Shown piece by piece: positions 54,351-62,874 of a DNA stretch of 64,000 nt. The stretch is from the NCBI RefSeq assembly GCF_000176515.1, contig NZ_ADAQ01000012.1, positions 248,001 to 312,000 of the forward strand, in the 5' to 3' direction. Below the pieces are notes generated by a model. That model was not told the DNA's origin, did no database searches, and saw only the letters and a program-made list of their open reading frames with translations. This DNA comes from Grimontia hollisae CIP 101886. Its GTDB lineage: Bacteria; Pseudomonadota; Gammaproteobacteria; Enterobacterales; Vibrionaceae. A program made the translations under genes and the position numbers. Numbering within the stretch: position 1 is the first letter of the stretch; each line of letters opens with the position of its first letter.

Positions 54351-55352
54351 TCACTGTTGATGGGTTTCGAAGATACCGCGGTAGCCAGTGTCTTCTTGCA
54401 CCACGTGTTTTACCCACCAAAAACGCAGTAACCGGAAAAAGTCTGTTTTATAGAAACTTGGATCAGCCTGACATTTCAGCACCACAAATTCCGCCTGCTT
54501 CACTAACCTGGCATGCATATCCCGGTGAATGCTAAGACGTGGGTAACTCTTGGTGGCGAGTAATTCCTCCTCCCGGGCAAGATGGTGCTCCACATAGCGC
54601 TGGAACCGTTGGGATATTTCCTCAAACGCCTGGCCTTCTTGATGGGTAACGATAAGGTCGTAGGTATCATTAATGATGGCAAGCAGCTCTTTGTTGCTGT
54701 CATCGAGCTCAGCATTTCCGACGGTAAAGCGATCCTGCCACTTGATGAATTTCTTCTTGTTGTCAGGCTCTGGCTGGCCGGGCGCTGGATGAAGAATGAA
54801 GTGCTCCTCAGCTTCATGGTGTGCGACTTGTGCCTTGTGGTCGTGTATAAGGGTATCAATTTCGCGTAAATCCTCATCAGTAAACGCAACCGTACCGTTG
54901 ACTTGAAATGCCGTTGTTTTCGCCGGGTCTTGTTCGTACATCGAGAAATAGTGCTCAACGGTTTTTTTAGGTTTCGATTGTTGTGAAAGCTGATTAATGC
55001 GATCTTGAAGGGCTTGTCGGTTTACTGGTTTCACCAGAAAGGCGTCCACATCGAAAGCGATACACTGGGCGATAACGTGTTCTGCGGCGTTGGCGGTCAG
55101 AATAATAATGGGAATATCATGAGGCAGACCGTAGCGGCCGCTGCGGATCAAGCGTAGCATTTCCAAGCCATCAATGGGCTCCATCTGCAGGTCAGTAATG
55201 ATCAGGGACGGTTTCTGGTGGTACAGTTTGGATATGGCATCAGCGCCGTCGATAGCAGTAATAGACTCTTCAAAGCCGAGAGACTTCACCATGATCGCGA
55301 TAGTTTCCCGAATCATTTCGTGGTCATCAACCACTAAACATCTCTCTAGCAT
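54351..55352 (-). CDS. response regulator with C-terminal hemerythrin-like domain
   Basis: The 333-residue protein has a receiver domain (1-125: [14 protein letters not shown]; phosphoacceptor Asp54 in [16 protein letters not shown]; Lys108 in FLVKPV) and a bacteriohemerythrin-like domain (about 200-330). Six of seven di-iron ligands are in place: His257, Glu261, His276, His280, His316 and Asp321. The first histidine of the usual LDxxH motif is Asn220 in [12 protein letters not shown] lies ahead of ATG 55352; a GTG at 55370 adds six residues. It is the first gene of an operon with the hybrid kinase and may report oxygen, nitric oxide or redox state. Confidence 0.85.
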   Translation of the reverse strand: MLERCLVVDDHEMIRETIAIMVKSLGFEESITAIDGADAISKLYHQKPSLIITDLQMEPIDGLEMLRLIRSGRYGLPHDIPIIILTANAAEHVIAQCIAFDVDAFLVKPVNRQALQDRINQLSQQSKPKKTVEHYFSMYEQDPAKTTAFQVNGTVAFTDEDLREIDTLIHDHKAQVAHHEAEEHFILHPAPGQPEPDNKKKFIKWQDRFTVGNAELDDSNKELLAIINDTYDLIVTHQEGQAFEEISQRFQRYVEHHLAREEELLATKSYPRLSIHRDMHARLVKQAEFVVLKCQADPSFYKTDFFRLLRFWWVKHVVQEDTGYRGIFETHQQ

Positions 55353-55567
55353 GTTTGGCTCCAAGCACACTCCCTCTTATTAAGGAATAGCTTAGATGGT
55401 GTTGTTTTCAATGAATAATACAGATGTTTCAATATCGATATTATTAAATCTGATACAGATCCCGTTAGCGGATAAACCAGAAGAAGATCATTGAAATAGA
55501 GAAGTTTCTATTGCCTTCATTAACGTAGACTCAGTATAAAGACAAAAACGCGACCAGGATAAAAAGA

Positions 55568-55594
55568 AAAAGGATGCCACTGGGGCATCCTTTT
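55568..55594 (-). terminator. terminator after the cold-shock gene
   Basis: AAAAGGATGCC at 55568-55578 and GGCATCCTTTT at 55584-55594 pair perfectly around ACTGG. In the leftward reading the stem is followed by a T-run (A-run at 55561-55570 on the + strand), 25 bases after the stop at 55619. Confidence 0.88.
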
Positions 55595-55618
55595 GTAATT
55601 CTCTGCGGTTAGAAAAAA

Positions 55619-55825
55619 TTATACTTTTTCTACGTTTGCAGCTTGTGGGCCTTTTTGGCCTTGTTCGATTTCGAAAGCGACTTGTTGGCCTTCAGCCAGA
55701 GTTTTGAAACCTTCGCCAGTAATAGCACGGAAGTGAACAAAAACGTCTGGGCCATTTTCTTGTTGAATGAAGCCAAAACCTTTTTCTTCGTTAAACCACT
55801 TCACGGTACCGGTAGATTTAGACAT
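55619..55825 (-). CDS. CspA family cold-shock protein
   Basis: The 68-residue protein has both RNA-binding motifs of the cold-shock domain, KGFGFIQQ and DVFVHF, within [20 protein letters not shown]. It ends [11 protein letters not shown]. Such proteins melt RNA structure and act as chaperones in the cold or during growth. ATG at 55825 is chosen for family length and the CAGGAGACAAC ahead of it; the frame is open to 55873. Its codon use (GGT, GAA, CAA, GTA) is biased, suggesting high expression. Confidence 0.92.
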   Translation of the reverse strand: MSKSTGTVKWFNEEKGFGFIQQENGPDVFVHFRAITGEGFKTLAEGQQVAFEIEQGQKGPQAANVEKV

Positions 55826-56424
55826 GTTGTCTCCTGAATATATTTCCATTTGTAACGTTGCGCGCGAGCGCATTTAGACCTTTTATTAATGAATCACTTA
55901 TGGTGGCAAATGTAGCGAATATCTTCAGGACAACTTACTTTTGCGAAGGTAGGGTGTAACGAAGTTTTCAATTGCAGCATAAAGAGCTCTATTAACCAGG
56001 CCAATCGATAGTACCACAGAAGGACCAATTGTATAGTGAATTTATGGTCAATCTGCTTCACCTTGTGCTTCACGTCACCCAAAAGGCGAAAATCAGCAGA
56101 GAACCCTGTTGAACATCAGCACATATTAAAAATAGTCGGATTTGCAGGAAAAGAAAGTGAGACGTCTCTCGATTTTCAAATCATAAAGTGTATTTGCTCT
56201 AGGAATCATAATGTTATGTGTCTCTATAAAGCGAAAGTGTCACAATTTTGTCAAATAACCTATCACTTTTACCATCCTTTCTGGGATGTCCAACTCGATG
56301 TTTAGGACTGGTCACTGTTCGGGCTAAAAGAAAAAAATAAAATCATCAACAAACGGGAACCACCCCGAAAACAGGCAGCTAATGCCATACTCGTGAAGTG
56401 AAAGTAATGTTCTGGAGGACTGAG
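55826..56424. other. 599-base divergent region between cold-shock and mak genes
   Basis: It contains the promoters of both genes. The bases nearest the cold-shock gene probably include its untranslated leader, which in the CspA family can be long and structured. The middle (55980-56330) is AT-rich without a supported gene; a 62-codon frame on the minus strand (55894-56082) has no ribosome site. No RNA or operator was recognised. Confidence 0.4.
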
Positions 56425-57324
56425 GTGAAAATTGGGATTGACTTGGGTGGCACCAAAATTGAGGCCGTTGTCCTGAATGCCAGTGGTGAGCAGATTTATG
56501 TCGAACGTGTATCGACACCGCAGCATGACTATCAAGGAACATTGGATGCCATCAAAGGACTGGTTGAGCGGGCCGAAACAGTGGTGGGGGAGACATGCTC
56601 GGTTGGCCTTGGCATTCCTGGGACTCTTTCGCCTGTCACCGGTAAGGTGAAGAATGCAAACTCGGTTTGGCTCAATGGTCAGCCTTTGGATGCCGATCTC
56701 AGCACCTTATTAGGACGAGAAGTACGCATTGCCAATGATGCAAATTGTCTGGCGGTGTCCGAAGCCGTAGATGGTGCTGGGGCGGGTAAACATATGGTGT
56801 TTGGTGTGATCATTGGCACAGGCTGTGGTGGGGGCATTGCGATTGACGGCAATGTGCATGCAGGTGGAAACGGTGTTGCAGGTGAGTGGGGACATAATCC
56901 TCTGCCTTGGCAAAACGACCATGATCGCCGTCATGCGGAAGCTATTCCTTGTTACTGTGGTAGACCGGGATGCCTGGAAGTGTTTATTTCTGGCACCGGT
57001 TTTTGGAAAGATTTTGAACGCCTGCATGGCGAAACGTTGCGAGGTCCGGACATCATGGCACGTGTCGCCAAGGGTGATAAAGATGCGGAAGCCTGCATCC
57101 AGCGTTATGAGGACAGGCTAGCTCGTGCACTGGCATCCGTTGTTAACACACTCGATCCGGATGTCATTGTCCTAGGAGGTGGCATGTCTAACGTTGATCG
57201 CCTGTACCAGAATGTACCGATGCTTATGCAAAAATGGGTGATGGGCGGTGAATGTGGTACCCCAATCGTCAAAGCCAAATACGGGGATTCCAGTGGCGTG
57301 CGCGGTGCGGCAAGGCTCTGGTGA
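56425..57324 (+). CDS. mak: ROK family fructokinase (Mak)
   Basis: The 299-residue kinase starts with a GTG at 56425, (V)[17 protein letters not shown], behind GGAGGACTGAG; the ATG at 56398 would add nine unlike residues. The ATP site DLGGTK, the sugar site [11 protein letters not shown] and the zinc motif [10 protein letters not shown] are all present, and [26 protein letters not shown] and [13 protein letters not shown] match E. coli Mak closely. The enzyme phosphorylates fructose (also mannose weakly) in the cytoplasm. It is a single gene followed by a terminator. Confidence 0.88.
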   Translation: MKIGIDLGGTKIEAVVLNASGEQIYVERVSTPQHDYQGTLDAIKGLVERAETVVGETCSVGLGIPGTLSPVTGKVKNANSVWLNGQPLDADLSTLLGREVRIANDANCLAVSEAVDGAGAGKHMVFGVIIGTGCGGGIAIDGNVHAGGNGVAGEWGHNPLPWQNDHDRRHAEAIPCYCGRPGCLEVFISGTGFWKDFERLHGETLRGPDIMARVAKGDKDAEACIQRYEDRLARALASVVNTLDPDVIVLGGGMSNVDRLYQNVPMLMQKWVMGGECGTPIVKAKYGDSSGVRGAARLW

Positions 57325-57330
57325 TTTTTT

Positions 57331-57367
57331 CCCCCCAGCATTTCATGGTGCTGGGGGGATGTTTTTT
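57331..57367 (+). terminator. rho-independent terminator after mak
   Basis: CCCCCCAGCA at 57331-57340 and TGCTGGGGGG at 57349-57358 form a perfect 10-base stem, loop TTTCATGG, followed by ATGTTTTTT. The T-run preceding the stem (57325-57330) may help in the other direction. Confidence 0.9.
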
Positions 57368-57505
57368 GCTGGCTTTTGGGTCACTGCTCACTCAACTGGC
57401 GAAAAAATAAACTTCCCGCCAAGTCCCAATTTCCTAATTTGATGCAATAGTCATCGGCCTGTTTCGATATGATAAATGGGATTTCAATTGGTTAGGACAG
57501 CAAAA

Positions 57506-58450
57506 ATGGACTTTCTAGAACTTCTACCCTCACTGATAAACACTTGGGTTGTGTTAGCGATTCTGGTGGTGATTGTACTGCGTTCTGCGGTGAAATTTGT
57601 GCCACAGAATACCGCTTATGTGATTGAACGGTTTGGAAAATACAACAAAACCATGGAAGCAGGCTTGAATATTCTTGTACCTTTTATTGACCGTGTTGCG
57701 TATGTGCGAACCTTGAAAGAGCAGGCGTTCGATGTGCCTTCCCAGTCGGCAATCACCCGGGACAATATTTCTCTCGGCGTCGATGGCGTGTTATATCTGA
57801 AGGTGCTGGATCCGGTGAAAGCGTGCTACGGCGTTGATGACTACATCTTTTCCGTGACCCAGTTGGCGCAAACCTCTATGCGTTCAGAAATTGGTCGTCT
57901 GGAACTGGATAAAACCTTTGAAGAGCGTGAAAGCTTGAATACTGCCATTGTCTCTGCGATCAATGAGGCGGCCCAACCTTGGGGTGTGCAGGTGATGCGC
58001 TACGAAATCAAAGATATCGATCCACCGCGTTCAGTACTGGAAGCGATGGAACGCCAAATGAAAGCTGAACGTGAAAAACGGGCCGTTATCTTGGAGTCGG
58101 AAGGGGCTCGCCAATCTGATATCAACGTGGCTGAAGGCCAGAAACAGGCTCGAGTTCTGGCGGCAGAAGCGGAAAAGTCGGAACAAATTCTGAAAGCGGA
58201 AGGTGAAGCCCAGGCCATTCTAGCCGTTGCACAGGCGCAGGCGGAAGCGCTGGAAATTGTTGGCCGCACGGCTGCGACGGAAGAAGGTCAGAAAGCGATT
58301 CAGCTTGACCTTGCTGACAAAGCCATTGAAGCCAAAAAAGCGATTGCCAAGGAATCTTCCGTGGTACTGCTGCCTGACAGTCAATCAAGCGCCGCATCCT
58401 TAGTGGCAGAATCAATGAGCATTATCAATACACTTAACGCCGGGAAATAA
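57506..58450 (+). CDS. qmcA: SPFH/stomatin-like protein QmcA
   Basis: The 314-residue protein has an N-terminal membrane segment (TWVVLAILVVIVLRSAVKF), then VPQNTAYVIERFGKYNKTME and AGLNILVPFIDRVAYVRTLK, the SPFH domain opening, and a long coiled coil rich in Ala, Glu and Gln (about 180-280, RQMKAEREKRAVILESEGAR). The C-terminal SSVVLLPDSQSS ends the family pattern. QmcA oligomerises in the inner membrane and is linked to membrane quality control. Start at 57506 behind TAGGACAG gives family length. The nfeD-type gene begins 2 bases after its stop. Confidence 0.87.
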   Translation: MDFLELLPSLINTWVVLAILVVIVLRSAVKFVPQNTAYVIERFGKYNKTMEAGLNILVPFIDRVAYVRTLKEQAFDVPSQSAITRDNISLGVDGVLYLKVLDPVKACYGVDDYIFSVTQLAQTSMRSEIGRLELDKTFEERESLNTAIVSAINEAAQPWGVQVMRYEIKDIDPPRSVLEAMERQMKAEREKRAVILESEGARQSDINVAEGQKQARVLAAEAEKSEQILKAEGEAQAILAVAQAQAEALEIVGRTAATEEGQKAIQLDLADKAIEAKKAIAKESSVVLLPDSQSSAASLVAESMSIINTLNAGK

Positions 58451-58452
58451 CG

Positions 58453-58968
58453 ATGGATGCAATATCGTACCTGCAAACCAATCTGGCAGAATCTACCATT
58501 ATCATTGGTTTGGTTCTGTTGATTGTCGAAGTCTGGCTACTTGGCCTTTCTACCATTGTGTTATTGGCGCTCGGTGTCTCAGCGGTGGTGACCGGTAGCC
58601 TGGTCTGGCTCGGGATATTGCCTGATACCCTGACAGCGGTGATTGCCAGTTCAGGTATTGGTGCCGGTGTGTTGACGGTAATCCTTTGGCGACCGCTGAA
58701 AAAATCACAAAAGGGTGTGCGCCGTGAATATAACATTCACAGCGATCTTATTGGGCTTCACTTTGAGTTGGATCAGGAACTTGATGCTAACCATCCGGTC
58801 ACTGTCAAATATTCAGGCGTGAACTGGAAGCTGGTACTTGGTGCGGCGCACCGGGAGGCCATTGTTCCGGTTGGCGCGTCGGTCAAGGTGATCGCTGTTG
58901 ATGTGGGGCGGTTTACCGTTGAACCATTGCCTGATGAAGACATACAAGCCAAGGACAATGCCAAGTAA
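58453..58968 (+). CDS. NfeD family membrane protein (YbbJ-like)
   Basis: The 171-residue protein has three membrane helices in residues about 15-85 (STIIIGLVLLIVEVWLLGLS, TIVLLALGVSAVVTGSLVWL) and a C-terminal OB-fold domain (about 100-160: HPVTVKYSGVNWKLVLGAAH, VGASVKVIAVDVGRFTVEP). NfeD proteins pair with stomatin-like partners, and here the gene follows qmcA with a 2-base gap, as ybbJ and qmcA do in E. coli. It lacks the ClpP-like protease domain of long NfeD proteins. Confidence 0.85.
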   Translation: MDAISYLQTNLAESTIIIGLVLLIVEVWLLGLSTIVLLALGVSAVVTGSLVWLGILPDTLTAVIASSGIGAGVLTVILWRPLKKSQKGVRREYNIHSDLIGLHFELDQELDANHPVTVKYSGVNWKLVLGAAHREAIVPVGASVKVIAVDVGRFTVEPLPDEDIQAKDNAK

Positions 58969-59098
58969 CATTCATACAACTCAGATGATCAAGGGAAGCG
59001 CGTTGGGATATAACGTATGTGCTTTCCTTCCTTTTTCTTTCTCTGTTCCTTACTGTGTCTTGTCTACAGTATGCCAGTTACTCCTAAAAGGAAGCTGA

Positions 59099-61732
59099 TT
59101 AACATTTGGTAAGGGGCGCCCGTTTTTTTGCGGCCTGATCCAACGCGGTAATGAGATCGGCCCGACGGACGGGCTTGGTGAGATAAATGTCCATTCCTGC
59201 ATCAACAGCCCTGTCATAGTCTTCTCGCCCTGCGTGTGCGGATAAACCGATAATAAACACGGGAGGCACGTCATGCTCGCGCTCAAACTGGCGAAGCGTT
59301 GCAGTCAGCTCATAGCCATCGAGATCAGGCATAGAGATGTCTGTGACCAAAATATCAAACTGATTTTTTTTATAATGGGAAAGGACGTCCTGCCCCGTGG
59401 CGTAGTAAGTGACGTGATCATTCACGCCTGAAAGAAATATTTTGGTGACGTCACGGTTATATTCGATATCGTCAACTACTACGATAGACATCGCATCGAG
59501 TGTGTGATGGGTCTTATCACCAGCGCATTCATTGGGAGGCGGTAAGGGGGCTTCTTCTTGCATGCTAAGCTGTAACTCCTGAAGCAGTTGCCTCATTTTG
59601 ATGGGCTTAATGATGATTATCTGGTGCCCAGTGCTTTCAGATAGAGAGTTAAAATGATGTGGGTTAGAAACCACGCCTATCCAAGGGCAATAAGGTTCTG
59701 GGTACAGAGCAGTATCCTGGTCTATTAATACGACGGCGGCATCAAAGAGGGTCTTGGTTTCCTCAAGCAGTTCCACGGTAGTGAGATAGGTATGTTTTGC
59801 CTGCCAGTAGGTAAAATAGCGATCAAAAATGGGACGGTGCAATGGATCGGCATTGATAATGGCAATATGCCGGGCTGTCAGTGCCCCCTCATCAGTGCCC
59901 TCTGTGGGGACGGTGGGCAATGTCAGGGTAAAGGAAAAGCGGCTGCCTTTGTTGTATTCCGACACCACCTCCAATTCGCTGTTGAACAAACTCAGCAGGC
60001 TTTTAGTAATGGACAGGCCAAGCCCAGTTCCCTTGTATCGGCGCGAGGTGGAGCTGTTGACCTGTTCAAAGGCTTTAGTAATATCTGACAGTTTATCTTC
60101 AGGAATACCGATTCCGGTGTCTTCTATGGTCAGGGTATATGTTGATGAAGTGTCGCCAGGTTTGGGCTCAGCGCGGACTGAAATCCGGATGTATCCATGC
60201 TCGGTGAATTTGACTGCGTTGCCAAGCAGGTTATTGAACACTTGACGTAGGCGCAACTCATCACTGATCACCAGCGTGTTGATATCTGGCGGGATATCAA
60301 CAACAACCAGCAGTTCTTTGCGTGAAGCAGATATTGCAACCATGGATGCTGTTTCCTCAACCATGGTTCGCAGACAGAATGTTTCCTCGCTGAGTTTGAG
60401 CTTTTTTTCTTCGAGCTTGGAAAAGTCGAGAATGTCGTTGATAAGTTGCAGTAAGCTTTTTGCCGAAGAATAGATAATATCAACAAACCCTTTTTGCTCT
60501 TTTGGCAGGGAGGACTCCCTCAGCATTTCGGACACCCCGATAATACCATTCATCGGCGTGCGTATTTCATGGCTCATGTTAGCCAGAAACTGGGATTTCG
60601 CCCGTGTTGCCTGGTGTGCCGTATCGGCGGCATGTTTTAAGGCTTTCTCAAATTCAAGTTGTTCATGGACATCGCGGACAATTAACACATAGCGATCGTT
60701 GACGCCAGCGTTGTTGACGATGGGAAAGGCGGTGATTTCAGTCTGTACCGCACGTCCGTCAATGGATAGACATTCTGCCCTAACAGTGATGCTTTGCCCT
60801 AATTGCATGGCATCCCGAAGTTGGTAGGCGGCCTCTTCGGCGGTGTTCTCGCCAAAAAGCAGGGTTTGGAAGTCTTTGTCACAGGCCTCGTTGTCCCTAA
60901 ACCCAAACAGATTGTCCAGCGCTTTGTTGGACAATGAAACGTATCCACTGAGGTCAGTGATGAGATAGGCCTCATGGGATTGCTCTACAATTTCAGCCAG
61001 CATTTTGTTCTGTACTGCAAGTTGTTTGTAGCGGTTTTTTTCCAGTGACAACTCTTGATAGGTTTGCGACAGTGCCAAGGACATTTCATTGAAGGCGTTG
61101 GCGACTTGGGCGACTTCATCGTTACCTCGGACAGGAACAGTTTTACCGGGGCCATTTTGCTGGATGCTGAGCGCACCCTCCTGCAAAGCAAGCAATTGCT
61201 TGGTCAATAGCGCACCAAAACCGAGGGAGAAAAGGGCAACCAGTACCATCTCAAGCGCCGCAATCGAAATAGCGTATTTTTTTGCATCATCAATCAATTG
61301 GCTGAAGGCACTGACATCCAAGCCAATCTCAATTTCTCCCACCGGGTATTCATCAATGTAAACGGTATAACGAATGTCATAGATACCATCCCGGGCTTCC
61401 GTGGGAGTCTGCGCATAATTTGGGGCCGGCGATTCGTCTGTCAGGCTTGAGGCTTCTGCCAGAACCAGACGCTGATCGTCTTTCACCCGGATGTAGGCGA
61501 TATCACCGTCCCGGATAGCTTCTTGGGTAAAGGCTCGGAGGTTGGCCAGATCCGTAGCAATAATGGCGTCACGTACTGCAATAGCAAAGGTGTTGGATAG
61601 ACGCTCACCGTTGGCGATGATTTGTTGTTCATTGGAGTCCCGTAACCACCCAATCCCGGAAGCAATCAGGATAGCGAGTAATACCAATTCGATCAGTGCG
61701 ATACCCAGGATTGTCTTCAGGCGAAATGACAT
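59099..61732 (-). CDS. hybrid sensor histidine kinase with HAMP, PAS and receiver domain
   Basis: The 877-residue protein has TM1 (about 5-29), a periplasmic sensor (30-154), TM2 (155-179), HAMP (180-225), PAS (245-360), HisKA with [19 protein letters not shown] (His388), ATPase with DTGIGI and GTGLGL, a degenerate receiver (about 620-730) and a receiver with Asp798 in DILVTDISMPDLDGYEL. No Hpt domain is present, so the relay needs a separate phosphotransfer protein. The preceding gene, a PhnD-like binding protein, ends 15 bases before this ATG (GAGG upstream); a TTG at 61747 adds five residues. The pair probably acts as one sensor. Confidence 0.88.
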   Translation of the reverse strand: MSFRLKTILGIALIELVLLAILIASGIGWLRDSNEQQIIANGERLSNTFAIAVRDAIIATDLANLRAFTQEAIRDGDIAYIRVKDDQRLVLAEASSLTDESPAPNYAQTPTEARDGIYDIRYTVYIDEYPVGEIEIGLDVSAFSQLIDDAKKYAISIAALEMVLVALFSLGFGALLTKQLLALQEGALSIQQNGPGKTVPVRGNDEVAQVANAFNEMSLALSQTYQELSLEKNRYKQLAVQNKMLAEIVEQSHEAYLITDLSGYVSLSNKALDNLFGFRDNEACDKDFQTLLFGENTAEEAAYQLRDAMQLGQSITVRAECLSIDGRAVQTEITAFPIVNNAGVNDRYVLIVRDVHEQLEFEKALKHAADTAHQATRAKSQFLANMSHEIRTPMNGIIGVSEMLRESSLPKEQKGFVDIIYSSAKSLLQLINDILDFSKLEEKKLKLSEETFCLRTMVEETASMVAISASRKELLVVVDIPPDINTLVISDELRLRQVFNNLLGNAVKFTEHGYIRISVRAEPKPGDTSSTYTLTIEDTGIGIPEDKLSDITKAFEQVNSSTSRRYKGTGLGLSITKSLLSLFNSELEVVSEYNKGSRFSFTLTLPTVPTEGTDEGALTARHIAIINADPLHRPIFDRYFTYWQAKHTYLTTVELLEETKTLFDAAVVLIDQDTALYPEPYCPWIGVVSNPHHFNSLSESTGHQIIIIKPIKMRQLLQELQLSMQEEAPLPPPNECAGDKTHHTLDAMSIVVVDDIEYNRDVTKIFLSGVNDHVTYYATGQDVLSHYKKNQFDILVTDISMPDLDGYELTATLRQFEREHDVPPVFIIGLSAHAGREDYDRAVDAGMDIYLTKPVRRADLITALDQAAKKRAPLTKC

Positions 61733-61747
61733 AAAAGACAGCCTCAA

Positions 61748-62623
61748 TCAGTCCGCTTTAATCACGGAAATGCTCAGGGCCCGGACATCATCCCAGTCTT
61801 CGTCCGTCGCACTTTGGAAGCCTTTGATATTCAGCGCTTTCAAGACCTGCTGTTTTTCAGGAGTGTCAGACAGAGCCACAAGAGCCTCTTGAAGACGGCG
61901 GCGTTCATCTTCAGTAACATTCGGGTGCGTGGCAATGGCATGGGGCGTGAATCCTTCCGTGGTGTATAACACCCTCAGGTTGTCTTTGGCATTGGGTGGA
62001 GCAGCACCAAGAGTCCGGATAATGCCGCCTCCGGCTTCATAAAGGCCGTCAGCGACACCCAGGTAAGCGGAGTCATGAGACCCAACATATTTCGGGTTGA
62101 AGTGGACTCCGTTACTTTTCAGGGCGGCTTGTGTCAGCAAGGTCGCCGCAAATGCAGCAGGAGCGGGGAACGCGAGATCTTTACCTGCCAGATCTTCCAG
62201 TGTTTTAACGGGCGAGCCTTTTCGCACCACCAGAATACCTTTGATGCGCTTGTCTTTGGCGTGTGCCACAGCTTTGTATCCCGGTGTCTGGTTAAACACG
62301 GTGAAATGGTAAGGGTTCATGTAAGCAATGTCATACTTGCCTTCGCTGAGGCGTTTTTCAAACTCCGGAATATTGGGGGCAGTAGCAAAGCGGATCTTCA
62401 GGCCTGAGAGCGTGCTGATCGCTTTCATTACAGGGCTCCAATCCCGGATCAGTTTGGCAGAGGACTGTTGGGGTACGATACCAAACACCAGTGGCTGGCC
62501 GCTTTCGTCATGGGCACCTGCATGAGCGTGAGCGTGCATTGTCGATAGCATGAAAAAGCAACCGATGAGCATGCGCACCGATAGGTTAGGCCTATAGAAC
62601 AGTCGTCCTACTATTGATCCCAT
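61748..62623 (-). CDS. PhnD-like periplasmic binding protein, probable sensor partner
   Basis: The 291-residue precursor has a signal peptide (VRMLIGCFFMLSTMHAHAHA) and the PhnD-like fold: LVFGIVPQQSSAKLIRDWSP, FEKRLSEGKYDIAYMNPYHF and GILVVRKGSPVKTLEDLAGK. In transport systems PhnD binds phosphonates or phosphite, but no permease or ATPase gene is near; the only partner is a hybrid kinase 15 bases downstream. The His-rich HAHAHAGAHDE at the mature start could bind metal ions. ATG 62623 has AAGGAAATAACACGA upstream; GTG 62644 is an alternative that adds seven residues. Confidence 0.8.
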   Translation of the reverse strand: MGSIVGRLFYRPNLSVRMLIGCFFMLSTMHAHAHAGAHDESGQPLVFGIVPQQSSAKLIRDWSPVMKAISTLSGLKIRFATAPNIPEFEKRLSEGKYDIAYMNPYHFTVFNQTPGYKAVAHAKDKRIKGILVVRKGSPVKTLEDLAGKDLAFPAPAAFAATLLTQAALKSNGVHFNPKYVGSHDSAYLGVADGLYEAGGGIIRTLGAAPPNAKDNLRVLYTTEGFTPHAIATHPNVTEDERRRLQEALVALSDTPEKQQVLKALNIKGFQSATDEDWDDVRALSISVIKAD

Positions 62624-62874
62624 TCGTGTTATTTCCTTATCCACCTGATGTGTAAATAAATATAGTACAGTGTCTCATTTTTGCGTCAGTGTGGATTGGC
62701 AGGAGTTAGGCGGTGCACATTTTGTGTTGCTATGACTGATTACGGAGACGTTCTTGTCTTTGGCAGTGGCTAACCCGCTGCAATTACGGTGAATCTAAGG
62801 TAACCTTTGTGCCTGATTGGTTTTGGGGCACCGCGTAGGGCGCCCTGTTTAATGCGGTTGAATAAGGAGCGTTC

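Noticed and set aside
55894-56082. 62-codon minus-strand frame in the gap before mak
   Set aside because: It lacks a ribosome binding site and has an unremarkable composition; likely chance.
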